Shown: positions 1 to 9,555, counted from the first letter of the stretch. The stretch: 32,859 nt of DNA from Bacteroidaceae bacterium (GCA_017940605.1 JAGAYF010000018.1:1-32859), one strand, 5' to 3'. Numbers and translations: made by a program. The notes: generated by a model from the sequence alone, not told the origin.

Positions 1-1309
1 ATTAAGTTATTTCTATTTAGTTAGAACATTCCGTGATGTACCATTCAATGTTACTTCGACAGATACTAGCGTCGGTGTACGCGAGCCAGTTGCTGCCACG
101 TCTTCGGAGGAAATATTGACATTCTTGATTAATGATTTGGAATCTGTTAAAGATAACGGTATGACGAATTACGGTAATAATGTTGACAATCGGGGTCGAA
201 TTACTCGTAATGCAGTATACACATTATTGGCAGACTTATATTTGTGGAGGGCTGCAAAGAATGCTTCGGCAGATTCTGCTTCAAAGTATCCTGGGCAATC
301 AGAACAGGATTACTTAAAATGTATAGAATGTTGTGATTATGTCATCGCGGCCATGAATGAATTGTTTAGGCGTGAAGGACAAGAACACTATGGCTCAAAT
401 AATGTTTCGTTAATAGAATTACCGTTGTTGGTGACTTCAGAAATTGGTCGACTGGAAGAGATTCCATATAATTCGATTTTTGGTAGTAAGAATTCATTAG
501 AGTCGATTTTCGAAGTCCAATACAGTGCAACTGGAGGTTACAATAATGTCGTCCCTAAATATTTAGGAGGATGGTCTTCAGGACGTTATGCAACTGGTGA
601 TTTTATGCCATCAGGTCTTTTTAGTGAAATATCAAATCAACCTGATAATACAATAAATGCGTACTCGAAGACAGATCTTAGAACCTACGAGACATTCCAA
701 TTTAGATCTGTTGGAGTTGATGTGCCTACTAATTTTGCCAAATATATAATGACTTCTGTAACTACAGAAAACGCAAATGATTTGACAGCAAATTCAGTTA
801 AGGTAACGTATTCAGGTCAACGCCAAACTGATTTTTGTGATGCGAATTATATTATATATAGGGCTTCTGAGGTCGTTCTGATGAAAGCTGAGGCAATGGC
901 TTGTATATATAAGAGAGGTGATGCAGAACTATTTGAGGCGTTTAATTTGGCGACAGCTGTGTTTAATCGATCAAATCCAAAGATAGAGTCCTCCAATTCA
1001 TTAAAATATGAGGATTACAGTGATCCTTCTCTTCTGTATGATTTTATTTTAAGGGAACGTCAAAGAGAGTTTTATGCTGAAGGCAAGCGATGGTTTGATC
1101 TTGTAAGATTAGCTTTACATGATGGAAATACCAATACGATGTTAGGCTTATTAGGAGTTAAATATCAAACGAATGCTAGTGCAATAAAAGCAAAAATGGC
1201 AACGTTGAACTCATTATATAGTCCCTACTATAAAAATGAAATGAAGGTGAATACACTACTTATTCAAAATCCAGCGTGGCCGGATAATGAAACAAGTGAG
1301 AGAAACTAA
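1..1309 (+). CDS. SusD/RagB-family outer-membrane lipoprotein, 3' part only
   Basis: The reading frame is open from base 2, so the gene begins upstream of the window and its signal peptide and N-terminus are missing. SusD proteins are surface lipoproteins that sit on a SusC TonB-dependent porin and help capture glycans or other large nutrients. The first visible residues (YFYLVRTFRDVPF) match the family's helix that leads into a 'GDVP' segment. A TPR-like helix follows (YTLLADLYLWRAA), and near the end there is ILRERQREFYAEGKRWFDLVR, the usual SusD C-terminal signature. The tail (PAWPDNETSERN) is not the usual tryptophan/proline ending. A FAS1 lipoprotein starts 47 bases downstream, consistent with one operon. 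The cognate SusC should lie just upstream. The gene is AT-rich compared with the housekeeping genes later in the window. Confidence 0.9.
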   Translation, partial: LSYFYLVRTFRDVPFNVTSTDTSVGVREPVAATSSEEILTFLINDLESVKDNGMTNYGNNVDNRGRITRNAVYTLLADLYLWRAAKNASADSASKYPGQSEQDYLKCIECCDYVIAAMNELFRREGQEHYGSNNVSLIELPLLVTSEIGRLEEIPYNSIFGSKNSLESIFEVQYSATGGYNNVVPKYLGGWSSGRYATGDFMPSGLFSEISNQPDNTINAYSKTDLRTYETFQFRSVGVDVPTNFAKYIMTSVTTENANDLTANSVKVTYSGQRQTDFCDANYIIYRASEVVLMKAEAMACIYKRGDAELFEAFNLATAVFNRSNPKIESSNSLKYEDYSDPSLLYDFILRERQREFYAEGKRWFDLVRLALHDGNTNTMLGLLGVKYQTNASAIKAKMATLNSLYSPYYKNEMKVNTLLIQNPAWPDNETSERN

Positions 1310-1356
1310 ATGTTTCCAGTCAATTAAATAGTTTTAATATTCAGAAAGAAATAACT

Positions 1357-3123
1357 ATGAATAGAAAATATAGAAATTTATTAGTAGGATGTATATCTGG
1401 ACTAATATTATTTACTGGCATAGTCGCTTGTTCTGATGATCATTTTGATGTTAAGCAAGGAGTAGGGCAGAACCCTACGGCTAGTCTGTGGGATAATATA
1501 TTGGCAACACACCAATGTGATTCCTTTGCATTAATTCTCCAAAGGACATTAGTGAAGAAAAGAGATTATGGAACACCAGTCACTTTGACATATGATAAAC
1601 TGCTCAAGTCTTCTAAGATAATGACAGTGTGGGCTCCCCAAGATGGAAGCTATAATGCGCAGTATTGGTTAAACCAATTGGATAATGGTAAAAATGAATT
1701 GGTAGAACGTGAATTCGTCGCTAACCATATAGCATACTTTAATTATAACGGGAGTTATCCTGTTGTAAAGCGAATTATGTTGGCAAATGAGAAATTTGCA
1801 ACCTATGATGATTCGACAGCCATCAATACATTTAATGATATTCCTATTTCGGAAGAATATAAAAATGTTCCTTCTACAAATGGAACTTTGCATCTTCTTA
1901 ATGGAGTTTCATCGTTTACAAGCAATCTCCGTGAACTAATTGAAAAATATGATGAGTTGTCTTCATTATATGAATATATTGAAAGTAGGGATACTATTAT
2001 TTTCTTGGAAAGTTCAAGTACTCCTGGAACGACAATTAATGGTGAAATCCATTATGTTGATTCGGTTTTTTATGAGTATAATAAGATGCTTCCACGTATT
2101 GCCGAAAATGAGGATTCCATATGTGCTGCTATTTTCCCATCTAATGCTGCATGGGAAGAAGCCCTAGAGAGGATATCAAAGTCATACAACTACAAAAATC
2201 GTTATGGCTATAGGGAAAACACCGATGAAGGACTGTCCAATATGGATACTATTAAGGCAGACTCTGTAAGTGATGCAAGGACTAAGCTGGCCATATTCAA
2301 TAATATGTTTTATAGTCTTTATGAGCAACCTGGTTTTGATATAAAAAATGCATCAATTGAATCAGTTGGCGAATTCTTTAGGACATGTGACTCATTGCAA
2401 TCTACGGTTTATTATAGTACAACAGACTTGTATCATCAACATGAACCAGATTGCAGGCAGTTGACTGAAGGAAAAGACCCAATTTATAAGGCAAGTAATG
2501 GCTATGCATTTATAACAGATAAGTTTAATTTCAAGGCGAAAGATTCTTGGCAGTATGATATTACGTTTGATGGAGAAAATTCTTGGTATGTAAATCGTCC
2601 TGCTACGGAAAATACATTTAATGCTAATCCTACAGGACAGACTATGTATGTTACAGAAGGTACACGCAACCCGTATATTTCTGGTGTTGTTCGCGGTGAT
2701 GCTTATCGTTCTTTTACTTCTGCTACACCTCAAGCGGCTACGACAGTATCATATAATATACCAAATGTGTGTTCGGGTACATATGATATTTATGTGGTCC
2801 TTTTGCCCGAAAGCATGTTAGACTCATTGAATACTGATAATAAATATAATTCATTTACAGCAACGGTGGCTTACGACTTTGACGAAAAAGGCAAAGCTAC
2901 TGGAACTTATACCTCACCGTCGAGTTTCGTTAATGATCCTACAAAGGTTGATACAATACTTCTCTTTGAAAACTTTAAATTTCCATATGCATATTATGGT
3001 TTGCCAGTGGCAAAACCATATATAACATTAATTTCGGAAAAATTAAATAGTGCAGCAAAACGTAGGATAATGACAAGTACATTCAATATTGATTGTTTTA
3101 TATTGAAGTCTAAGGATGAATAA
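1357..3123 (+). CDS. FAS1 (fasciclin)-type surface lipoprotein
   Basis: 588 residues. The N-terminus is a lipoprotein signal with lipobox GIVAC and Cys25. The next residues, SDD, fit the acidic export signal used by Bacteroidota for surface lipoproteins. Residues about 43-190 resemble a FAS1 domain: TVWAPQDGSY (90-99) fits its first conserved box and NGTLHLLNGV (175-184) its second. A second FAS1-like start is seen near 255-270 (SICAAIFPSNAAWEEA). The last 200 or so residues look like a beta-sandwich and were not recognised. FAS1 domains are adhesion or ligand-binding modules; the ligand here is unknown. The gene lies between a SusD and a SusC, 24 bases before the latter, so it is probably an accessory surface protein of that uptake system. 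The FAS1 call rests on motif reading only. Confidence 0.72.
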   Translation: MNRKYRNLLVGCISGLILFTGIVACSDDHFDVKQGVGQNPTASLWDNILATHQCDSFALILQRTLVKKRDYGTPVTLTYDKLLKSSKIMTVWAPQDGSYNAQYWLNQLDNGKNELVEREFVANHIAYFNYNGSYPVVKRIMLANEKFATYDDSTAINTFNDIPISEEYKNVPSTNGTLHLLNGVSSFTSNLRELIEKYDELSSLYEYIESRDTIIFLESSSTPGTTINGEIHYVDSVFYEYNKMLPRIAENEDSICAAIFPSNAAWEEALERISKSYNYKNRYGYRENTDEGLSNMDTIKADSVSDARTKLAIFNNMFYSLYEQPGFDIKNASIESVGEFFRTCDSLQSTVYYSTTDLYHQHEPDCRQLTEGKDPIYKASNGYAFITDKFNFKAKDSWQYDITFDGENSWYVNRPATENTFNANPTGQTMYVTEGTRNPYISGVVRGDAYRSFTSATPQAATTVSYNIPNVCSGTYDIYVVLLPESMLDSLNTDNKYNSFTATVAYDFDEKGKATGTYTSPSSFVNDPTKVDTILLFENFKFPYAYYGLPVAKPYITLISEKLNSAAKRRIMTSTFNIDCFILKSKDE

Positions 3124-3147
3124 TAGTATTGATATAAACTGTTAACA

Positions 3148-6100
3148 ATGAAAAATATTAGCATAAATAATTTCTTAGGCAAAGTCATAGGTATAGGTTT
3201 CTGTATATTTTTCTTTACAGGAAACACCTCGCTTTGTGCTCAAGACGATGTAACAGAAGATACATCAGAGGAAGTACAGGTAGTAAAGAAACCAGTACAC
3301 AAGCAGCAGTTGCCTGTTTATGAGATGAAAGAGGTTTCGGGCCGGATATTGGATGCGGCAACCAAGAACCCTATTTCGGGTGTTCGTGTGCAAGCATTAG
3401 CTGATGCTCGTTATTCAACCATGACTGAGGAAGATGGACGCTATAAATTATCCGTTCCTGTGTTTACGACAGCATTGTTCATCTCAACACCTGAGTACAA
3501 TTCTGTGCAGCTCCCTATTAAAGGTGGTGAACAAATAGTAAATATGTATAGTTCAGTATTCCACTCTTTTTATAAAGATGGCAATACAATATTTACAAAC
3601 AAGGATGTGTCAATATCCGACCCATCTTCAGTGACGGCTGAAAGTGAGATTGAAAATTTACTTGAAGGAAATGTTCGTACAATGTCTCGAGGTGGAATGC
3701 CTGGACTTGGTGCTAACATGATGATTAACGGTATTACTTCATTAAATGCAGTTAACCAACCTTTAGTGGTTGTTGACGGTGTAATTTGGGATATGCAGTA
3801 TGATCGAACAAGTTTGCATCAAGGTTTCTTGAATAATGTATTAAATACAATTGATGTTGAGGATATAGAAAACATTAAGGTTCTTAATACAGGCACGTCC
3901 ATTTATGGTGCCAAAGGTGCAAATGGCGTAATTGAGATTACAACCAAGCGCGGTCGCAATAGAGCTACTCGTATTCAAGCTCGCATATATGGAGGTTTTG
4001 AGACAAATCCCTCTACGATTGACGTGATGAATGGTCCACAATTTAGAAATTACATATCTGATATCTTAGGTACATATGAACCTTCCAACGGTTCTGATGT
4101 CTCAACGGCATTGCGCAATATCTCCAATCAGGGATTTTTGAATGAAGATCCCAACTATACGTTCTATGATTTGTATCATAACAATACTGATTGGCAAAAA
4201 GATTTGTATAAGACATCTTTCACCCAGAATTATAAAGTCAACGTACAAGGTGGTGATGATGTGGCACTCTATGGTCTTTCCTTGGGATATACCCAGGCAA
4301 ATGCTACTGCAAAGAAGAACGATTTCAGTCGTTTGAATATTCGTTTTAACACCGATATCAATCTGTTTACAAATGTCTTTGCGTCATTTGACATAGCATA
4401 TTCAAAGGTTTCATATAACCTGAGAGATAATGGATGGGCTAGTGACTACAGTACTTCCAATATTTCTTCGCCCAATGTGTTAGGACTGATAAGCGCCCCC
4501 ATGATACATAAGTACAGTCATGTCATTTATTGGGATGAGGCCGCAAACATGAATAGAATCTTCCCTTCCAATAATGTATATTCGGGAAAGAACTATTCAG
4601 CCAGTGATCCTCTTTATCCGTTTAACTATGGAGTGAATTATGGAACTGAGGCCTTGGCAAATCCCTATTGGATTCTTTTGAATGGCCAAGGTGACAACAA
4701 AAACTATCAAGACCAAACACAGTTCATGCTGAACTTTAATCCTCGATATGAGTTCCATAAGAACTGGACGGTAGGTGATCGTTTCAGCTATGCCATGAAC
4801 CGTACGAGCGAGATGTATTATCTGCCTAAAGATGGAACGCCTTCGAAATTTGTGGAAGGATTGGGAAATATCACATCTGCTATTAAATCTCAGTTTGGAA
4901 GTGAAAGTTCTATTACGAACAACCTGTATCTTAATTTCAAAAAGCAATTTGCCGCTCATTCGTTGAATGCTTATGCCGGTTTCCGCTTGAGTTCTTTTGA
5001 TTATGCTAATACGTACGCTCGTGGATACAATAACTCAAACGATAAGATGCCGAACTTGAGTTATTCATTGCAGTATCTTTCTTACGGTGGTACAAATGAT
5101 AAGTGGTTGAACTTGGCATACTATGTAGATGCAGCCTATAATTACAAGAACTGTTATTTCTTAAACGGAACTGTAACAGCAGAATCTTCATCCCGTTTTG
5201 GTAAGAAGACTGAAGAGGGTATTAAGATGTTTGGAGTTAATTGGGGGCTGTTCCCCTCTCTCCAAGGAGCTTGGTTGATATCTTCAGAACCTTGGTTTAA
5301 GTCCAATATGGTTAACTACTTGAAGTTGTCAGCTGGTTATGAGGAGTCTGGTAATGATAACATTGATTATTATGCCAGCCGCACCTACTTCGCCAATGAA
5401 AAGTTCTTTGATAGGGCAACTTCTCTCCGTTTGGCAAATATTGCTAACTCTTCCATTCAGTGGGAGACCACTCGTCGTTTCAATGTTGCATTAGAGACAA
5501 ATGTGTTCGACAATAGATTGAACTTAGGTGTCAATGTCTATCGAAGCGTAACTTCAAACTTGCTTGCCAAAGAGAATCTCAATTATGTGGCTGGTCTTCC
5601 CACCATGTGGGTAAACAATGGAGAACTGCGTAATGTGGGTGTGAATGTAAATGTGAATGCAATAGTGCTTAACACAAAGAAATTCCACTGGGAGGCAGGC
5701 TTCAGTATTGGCCATTATGACAATGAGATCACAAAATTGCCGACATCTGAGTTAGTATATTATAATTTGGATGCCAATGGCAACCGAAATGGCGTGTACC
5801 GTACAGTAAAAGGATACACGACTTCCATTTACGGCGACAACAATGTACTTACCAGTGTAGGTAAGGCAGCAGGCGTTTTCTATGGCTTCAAGACAGCTGG
5901 TGTCTTCACCACGGATGCTGAGGCATCTACTGCAGGCCAATATGGCTATCTCAGGTATCCCACGGGATACGCCGGTGACCCCTATCGCAATTTCAAGGCT
6001 GGTGACGTTCATTTCATTGATCAGAATGGTGACGGATGGATCTCTGATGCAGATTTAGTACAGATAGGCGATCCCAATCCTGATATTTTTGGTAACATCT

Positions 6101-6576
6101 TTACCAAATTCAATTTGAAGAACTGGACATTGGATGTTATCTTCAAGTATTCATTGGGCAATGATGTGTTCAATTACCAGCGTTCAAGACTGGAGCAGGA
6201 GAACAATTTGTGGAATCAGTCCACGGCTGTTTGCAACCGTTGGAGCTATGATGGCCATGTAACAGACATGCCTCGTGCTGTCCTTCCCTCAAGTTCCGAG
6301 TGGATAGACAATGAGCGTTTCTCCGATCGTTGGATTGAAGATGGTTCTTTCCTGAAAATGAAAAAAGTCCGTCTTACGTTCGACCTTCCTGTCTCCCTCA
6401 GTTGGTTGCAGGGTGTACGTGTCTGGGGTGAAGCCAACAACCTCTTTACTTTGACTAAATATCACGGAAGTGATCCTGAGGTCTCTGCTTCCAACAACAT
6501 CCTTTACCAAGGTATCGATACGGGAATGCTCCATACTTCAAGGAGTTTCAACTTTGGTGTTACTATTAACTTGTAA
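3148..6576 (+). CDS. SusC/RagA-family TonB-linked outer-membrane receptor, divergent N-terminus
   Basis: 1142 residues, the usual size for SusC. It has a signal peptide of about 31 residues ending ...TSLCA. A carboxypeptidase-regulatory-like domain follows at about 62-132 (VSGRILDAATKNPISGVRV, EEDGRYKL), then a plug domain at about 165-270 (RTMSRGGMPGLGANMMI, NQPLVVVDGVIWD, VLNTGTSIYGAKGANGVIEI). The rest is a beta-barrel that ends in a terminal beta-strand (FNFGVTINL). The protein should import a substrate across the outer membrane with TonB energy. The familiar VVVxGYGTQ stretch between the first domain and the plug is absent; in its place is a segment reading SSVFHSFYKDGNTIFTN. It is followed after 11 bases by its SusD partner. 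The substrate cannot be read from the sequence, and no glycoside hydrolase is adjacent. Confidence 0.93.
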   Translation: MKNISINNFLGKVIGIGFCIFFFTGNTSLCAQDDVTEDTSEEVQVVKKPVHKQQLPVYEMKEVSGRILDAATKNPISGVRVQALADARYSTMTEEDGRYKLSVPVFTTALFISTPEYNSVQLPIKGGEQIVNMYSSVFHSFYKDGNTIFTNKDVSISDPSSVTAESEIENLLEGNVRTMSRGGMPGLGANMMINGITSLNAVNQPLVVVDGVIWDMQYDRTSLHQGFLNNVLNTIDVEDIENIKVLNTGTSIYGAKGANGVIEITTKRGRNRATRIQARIYGGFETNPSTIDVMNGPQFRNYISDILGTYEPSNGSDVSTALRNISNQGFLNEDPNYTFYDLYHNNTDWQKDLYKTSFTQNYKVNVQGGDDVALYGLSLGYTQANATAKKNDFSRLNIRFNTDINLFTNVFASFDIAYSKVSYNLRDNGWASDYSTSNISSPNVLGLISAPMIHKYSHVIYWDEAANMNRIFPSNNVYSGKNYSASDPLYPFNYGVNYGTEALANPYWILLNGQGDNKNYQDQTQFMLNFNPRYEFHKNWTVGDRFSYAMNRTSEMYYLPKDGTPSKFVEGLGNITSAIKSQFGSESSITNNLYLNFKKQFAAHSLNAYAGFRLSSFDYANTYARGYNNSNDKMPNLSYSLQYLSYGGTNDKWLNLAYYVDAAYNYKNCYFLNGTVTAESSSRFGKKTEEGIKMFGVNWGLFPSLQGAWLISSEPWFKSNMVNYLKLSAGYEESGNDNIDYYASRTYFANEKFFDRATSLRLANIANSSIQWETTRRFNVALETNVFDNRLNLGVNVYRSVTSNLLAKENLNYVAGLPTMWVNNGELRNVGVNVNVNAIVLNTKKFHWEAGFSIGHYDNEITKLPTSELVYYNLDANGNRNGVYRTVKGYTTSIYGDNNVLTSVGKAAGVFYGFKTAGVFTTDAEASTAGQYGYLRYPTGYAGDPYRNFKAGDVHFIDQNGDGWISDADLVQIGDPNPDIFGNIFTKFNLKNWTLDVIFKYSLGNDVFNYQRSRLEQENNLWNQSTAVCNRWSYDGHVTDMPRAVLPSSSEWIDNERFSDRWIEDGSFLKMKKVRLTFDLPVSLSWLQGVRVWGEANNLFTLTKYHGSDPEVSASNNILYQGIDTGMLHTSRSFNFGVTINL

Positions 6577-6587
6577 AATTTGCAGCG

Positions 6588-8801
6588 ATGAATAAGAATA
6601 AATCATTTATTACTTTATTAGTTTGCATACTATCTCTGACACTTTTGGGCTCATCTTGCTCCGATATGCTTGAACCCAAGATGGATCGCTATGCTCAGGA
6701 GAATAGCTATGTAAAGGACTCTGTCTATTCAGCCTTTGGTATTCTGAAGAGCATTCAATCTGTTGCCGAGCGTTCCGTCATCTTGGATGCTTCTCGCAGC
6801 GACTTGGTTGCTTCAGGTACATACACGACTGATTCTATCATGCAGCTCATAGATTTCAGTGAGACGGAAGATGGTTCATGTAAATTGCTGAATGTTGCAG
6901 ACTTTTATCATATCATAAATTCCTGCAATTATTATATAGCGAATGTAGATACCGTGTTCTCCAAGAATGGTTACGCTGAAATGAAGCGTGAGTATGCTGC
7001 CGTCCAGGCTATCCGCGGTTGGGCATATTTGCAATTGGTGCGTCTGTACGGAACAGTGCCTTTTATCACAAAGCCGATACGCAGTACCTCAGATGCTAAT
7101 GAGCAAGAGAAGTCTGCTCCCTCTGCTAACGCTGAAAACGTCGCTGACCTTCTGATTGACGCTGGACTGTTGGATGCATACACTATTCAGCGTTCGTTGG
7201 GATTGCCCAATTACAGCAACATCAATAATGGTGCGTCCACCTATGCAACCACACAGTGTTTCTTCCCTGCCCAGTTGATTTTAGGTGATGCCTACCTCAT
7301 GCAGAATAAGTATGATAAGGCTGCAGAAATGTACTACGACTATTTTGACCGTTACTATTCGGCCAATAACAACAACACTTATTACAGTGATGTCAATGCC
7401 ATGAGAACGCAGGGCGTCATTACGGGCTACAACATTGTTGCTACACAATGGATGAACGCATTCCGCAATAATGCCCGAAGCGAGAAGGTCGTTGTTTCCG
7501 TAGGAGCAGCCAATTCATTCTTTGGTCAGGTAATGACTGACGTTCATCACATTTACGGATTCTCTACGAGTTCCCGTCAGGGTGGATCTGGTGATGAGAC
7601 AAGCGGTTCTACTTCCGTTACGGCTTCTGAGGAATATCAGCAAATCCTGCCGTCTCAGCAGTACATCTCCCTGAACCAAAATCAGAAATTCAACCGTTAC
7701 GAATATGACAACGAAGTCATGGTCCGCGAAACCATCGAGGGCGGTGATGGCCGTCTCTATGCCACTGCTCCCACAGTAGAGTTCCGCAATGGCAACCAGA
7801 CCCGTATTATCGACAAGTTCACACCGGTACAGAACAGTGCAATCAGTTCTCTGAACACAGTACATGCCTCTCCCAACAATTTCAGCATGGTATATGAAAT
7901 ACCGCTGTACCGCAATCCCCAGATTTGGTTGCGTTATGCTGAGGCCATCAACCGCATGGGCTTCCCCCAATTGGCTTTCGGTGTGCTCAAGGATGGTTTG
8001 TACAATCAGAACCTGCCTACTGTTCGTCGCAGCGACCTCAATTATTACGCACTCGATTCTACGCGCGACACCATCGGTATTGTTGTTTTCGATACCATCC
8101 CTGTGACATCAATAGATCCTGCTACGGGTGATACCCTTTCCTATGATTCAATAGCATGGAATCTCTACCGCTATGCAGACGGCTATACTCCTGATTCGTC
8201 TAAGATGAACGTGCCTTCGTTGGTTGCTCCAATAGCACTTTCCGGCGGTATGTATTATGTGACGTTGGATGAAATGCTCAGGGCCGAGAATTATTCTTTC
8301 CTTGACTTCAAGAAGAATACCGCTTACAATGTGGCAGGTCTCACCAACTCGACTCCGGCGTCGCGCTATGGTATTCACGGACGTGGTTGCGGTGTCGTAG
8401 CCGGTAAGTACGATACCATCTATACCTATGCTAAGATGGTGGCCAAGAAGATTGCCGAGAACTACGCCCGCGAAAACAACCTGAGCTATGCCGACCAGTT
8501 GGCCTATGAGGAAACCCTGCACAGTGGTGACACCCTCTTGGTCACTGACAAGGATCTTATCATCAACGCCGTTGAGGACCTGATTGTTGACGAGGGCGCT
8601 CTTGAGACAGCGTTCGAGGGCTATCGTTTCGGCGACCTCATGCGCATTGCTTCCCACAAGGACAACGGTGTCCAGTGGCTGGCCTGGAAGATAGCCCGTC
8701 GCGACTACAACGTGACCGACGATGCCCAGCAGAAAGACGAAGCCCTGTACAGCAAGTTGCTGAACAAGAACAATTGGTTCTATACCTTGCCTAAGAAATA
8801 A
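6588..8801 (+). CDS. SusD/RagB-family outer-membrane lipoprotein, unusually long
   Basis: 737 residues, longer than the roughly 500-650 usual for SusD. The signal peptide ends in lipobox LGSSC with Cys24, followed by SD. Family landmarks are the helix AVQAIRGWAYLQLVRLYGTVPF (about 140-160), IPLYRNPQIWLRYAEAINR in the middle, and IVDEGALETAFEGYRFGDLM close to the C-terminus, which matches the family's ER-FEG-RW-DL signature. It ends WFYTLPKK, like other SusD proteins. Extra length lies between these blocks, including a Gly/Ser-rich stretch and a segment before the last signature. It starts 11 bases after the SusC stop and is its partner. The 5' half is AT-rich while the 3' end has the G+C-rich codons of the housekeeping genes. 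A terminator hairpin follows. Confidence 0.92.
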   Translation: MNKNKSFITLLVCILSLTLLGSSCSDMLEPKMDRYAQENSYVKDSVYSAFGILKSIQSVAERSVILDASRSDLVASGTYTTDSIMQLIDFSETEDGSCKLLNVADFYHIINSCNYYIANVDTVFSKNGYAEMKREYAAVQAIRGWAYLQLVRLYGTVPFITKPIRSTSDANEQEKSAPSANAENVADLLIDAGLLDAYTIQRSLGLPNYSNINNGASTYATTQCFFPAQLILGDAYLMQNKYDKAAEMYYDYFDRYYSANNNNTYYSDVNAMRTQGVITGYNIVATQWMNAFRNNARSEKVVVSVGAANSFFGQVMTDVHHIYGFSTSSRQGGSGDETSGSTSVTASEEYQQILPSQQYISLNQNQKFNRYEYDNEVMVRETIEGGDGRLYATAPTVEFRNGNQTRIIDKFTPVQNSAISSLNTVHASPNNFSMVYEIPLYRNPQIWLRYAEAINRMGFPQLAFGVLKDGLYNQNLPTVRRSDLNYYALDSTRDTIGIVVFDTIPVTSIDPATGDTLSYDSIAWNLYRYADGYTPDSSKMNVPSLVAPIALSGGMYYVTLDEMLRAENYSFLDFKKNTAYNVAGLTNSTPASRYGIHGRGCGVVAGKYDTIYTYAKMVAKKIAENYARENNLSYADQLAYEETLHSGDTLLVTDKDLIINAVEDLIVDEGALETAFEGYRFGDLMRIASHKDNGVQWLAWKIARRDYNVTDDAQQKDEALYSKLLNKNNWFYTLPKK

Positions 8802-8825
8802 TATTTAGGGTGATACATACTGCGT

Positions 8826-8862
8826 GCCCCTGCCTTTTTACGAAGGCGGGGGCTCGTCTTTT
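8826..8862 (+). terminator. Intrinsic terminator after the SusC/SusD operon
   Basis: An 11-bp stem (8826-8836 with 8843-8853, one G-T pair) closes a six-base loop, followed by a short T-rich run at 8858-8862. It sits 24 bases after the SusD stop. Confidence 0.8.
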
Positions 8863-9172
8863 GTGTGCGCGTCCGTCTGCCATCGGCCCAGCTCGGTGCA
8901 ATGGCGGGCTGATGCGGCTTATGCCGACAGTGTCATTGGTGCAATGGCGGGTCGGTGTGGCTTCGGCTGACGGACAGTTGGCACAGTGTGTGCTTGCATG
9001 CGCCGGTGTCCATGTCGGGCCGTCCTTGTTCGCGCCATTAGGCCGTGCTCCATCAGCCGTGGCGGCCCATGCCCCTTGGGCTGCCGCCGCCATGTCGTCA
9101 TGCGCGGCCCTGCCACAATGGGAGGGCTTTGTCGTTTGACGAGTAAGTGCCAAAAGATGAGCGATGCCCGTC
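8863..9172. other. GC-rich gene-free stretch with an imperfect 43-bp direct repeat
   Basis: The stretch separates the SusD gene from the convergent small membrane-protein gene. Open frames cross it in several phases, but none has a recognisable product or a convincing start, so I call no gene. The 14-base string GGTGCAATGGCGGG occurs at 8895-8908 and again at 8938-8951. The following 29 bases of each unit remain partly alike, giving two imperfect 43-bp units (8895-8937 and 8938-8980). No promoter or RNA motif was recognised. Confidence 0.5.
8895..8980 (+). repeat. Imperfect tandem repeat, two 43-bp units
   Basis: Units 8895-8937 and 8938-8980 share their first 14 bases exactly and are partly alike afterwards (both contain GGCTT followed by a GCYGAC-like string). 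The function is unknown. Confidence 0.6.
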
Positions 9173-9541
9173 CTATTCTTCCTTTTTCAGTTCGTGGTCA
9201 ATCCTGAAGACCGTGTAGCATTCCAGCAACGCCCCTATGGCCATGATGGCCATCCATTCGTTGTGCTGCAGGTAGCCCAAGTCCAGCCTGTTGGCTATCA
9301 TGGCCGCCCCTGCCAGCATGAGTGCCACTGCCCCCAGTATTTGCTGGCGTCTCAGCCGCCTTATCGTGATGCTCTTCCCCTCATATCGCTGCCCCATCTG
9401 CATAGCCCCGAAGCACAGTGCCCCTGCGCAGTAGGCGACAACGGGCCACCACTTTCCGTTGGGCCACATGACCGCTCCGGTCAGCAACAGCAGGCCGCCT
9501 GCCGTGAACAATCCGCTTTGCCATCGGTTCAGTTCCTTCAT
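9173..9541 (-). CDS. Small four-helix membrane protein downstream of ftsB
   Basis: 122 residues with four predicted membrane helices at about 9-26, 32-50, 67-85 and 95-113. A basic loop (RRLRRQQ) lies between helices 2 and 3, and the acidic/basic tail ends HELKKEE. No catalytic motif is visible. The gene starts 14 bases after the ftsB/divIC stop on the same strand, so the two are very likely co-transcribed. From memory, Bacteroides genomes have a similar small membrane protein in this position, which suggests a conserved but uncharacterised partner, perhaps in envelope or division functions. That link rests on position only. Confidence 0.75.
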   Translation of the reverse strand: MKELNRWQSGLFTAGGLLLLTGAVMWPNGKWWPVVAYCAGALCFGAMQMGQRYEGKSITIRRLRRQQILGAVALMLAGAAMIANRLDLGYLQHNEWMAIMAIGALLECYTVFRIDHELKKEE

Positions 9542-9555
9542 GGGGGTGGTTGCTT

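Noticed and set aside
6576-6590. TAAAATTTGC before the SusD start, resembling a -7 box
   Set aside because: The spacing within the box is off by one base and the ATG is too close; the SusC-SusD pair is better read as one operon.
8810-9139. 109-codon open frame on plus in the GC-rich gap
   Set aside because: Open frames exist on both strands here because of high G+C; the translation has no signal, fold or family likeness and begins inside the terminator.
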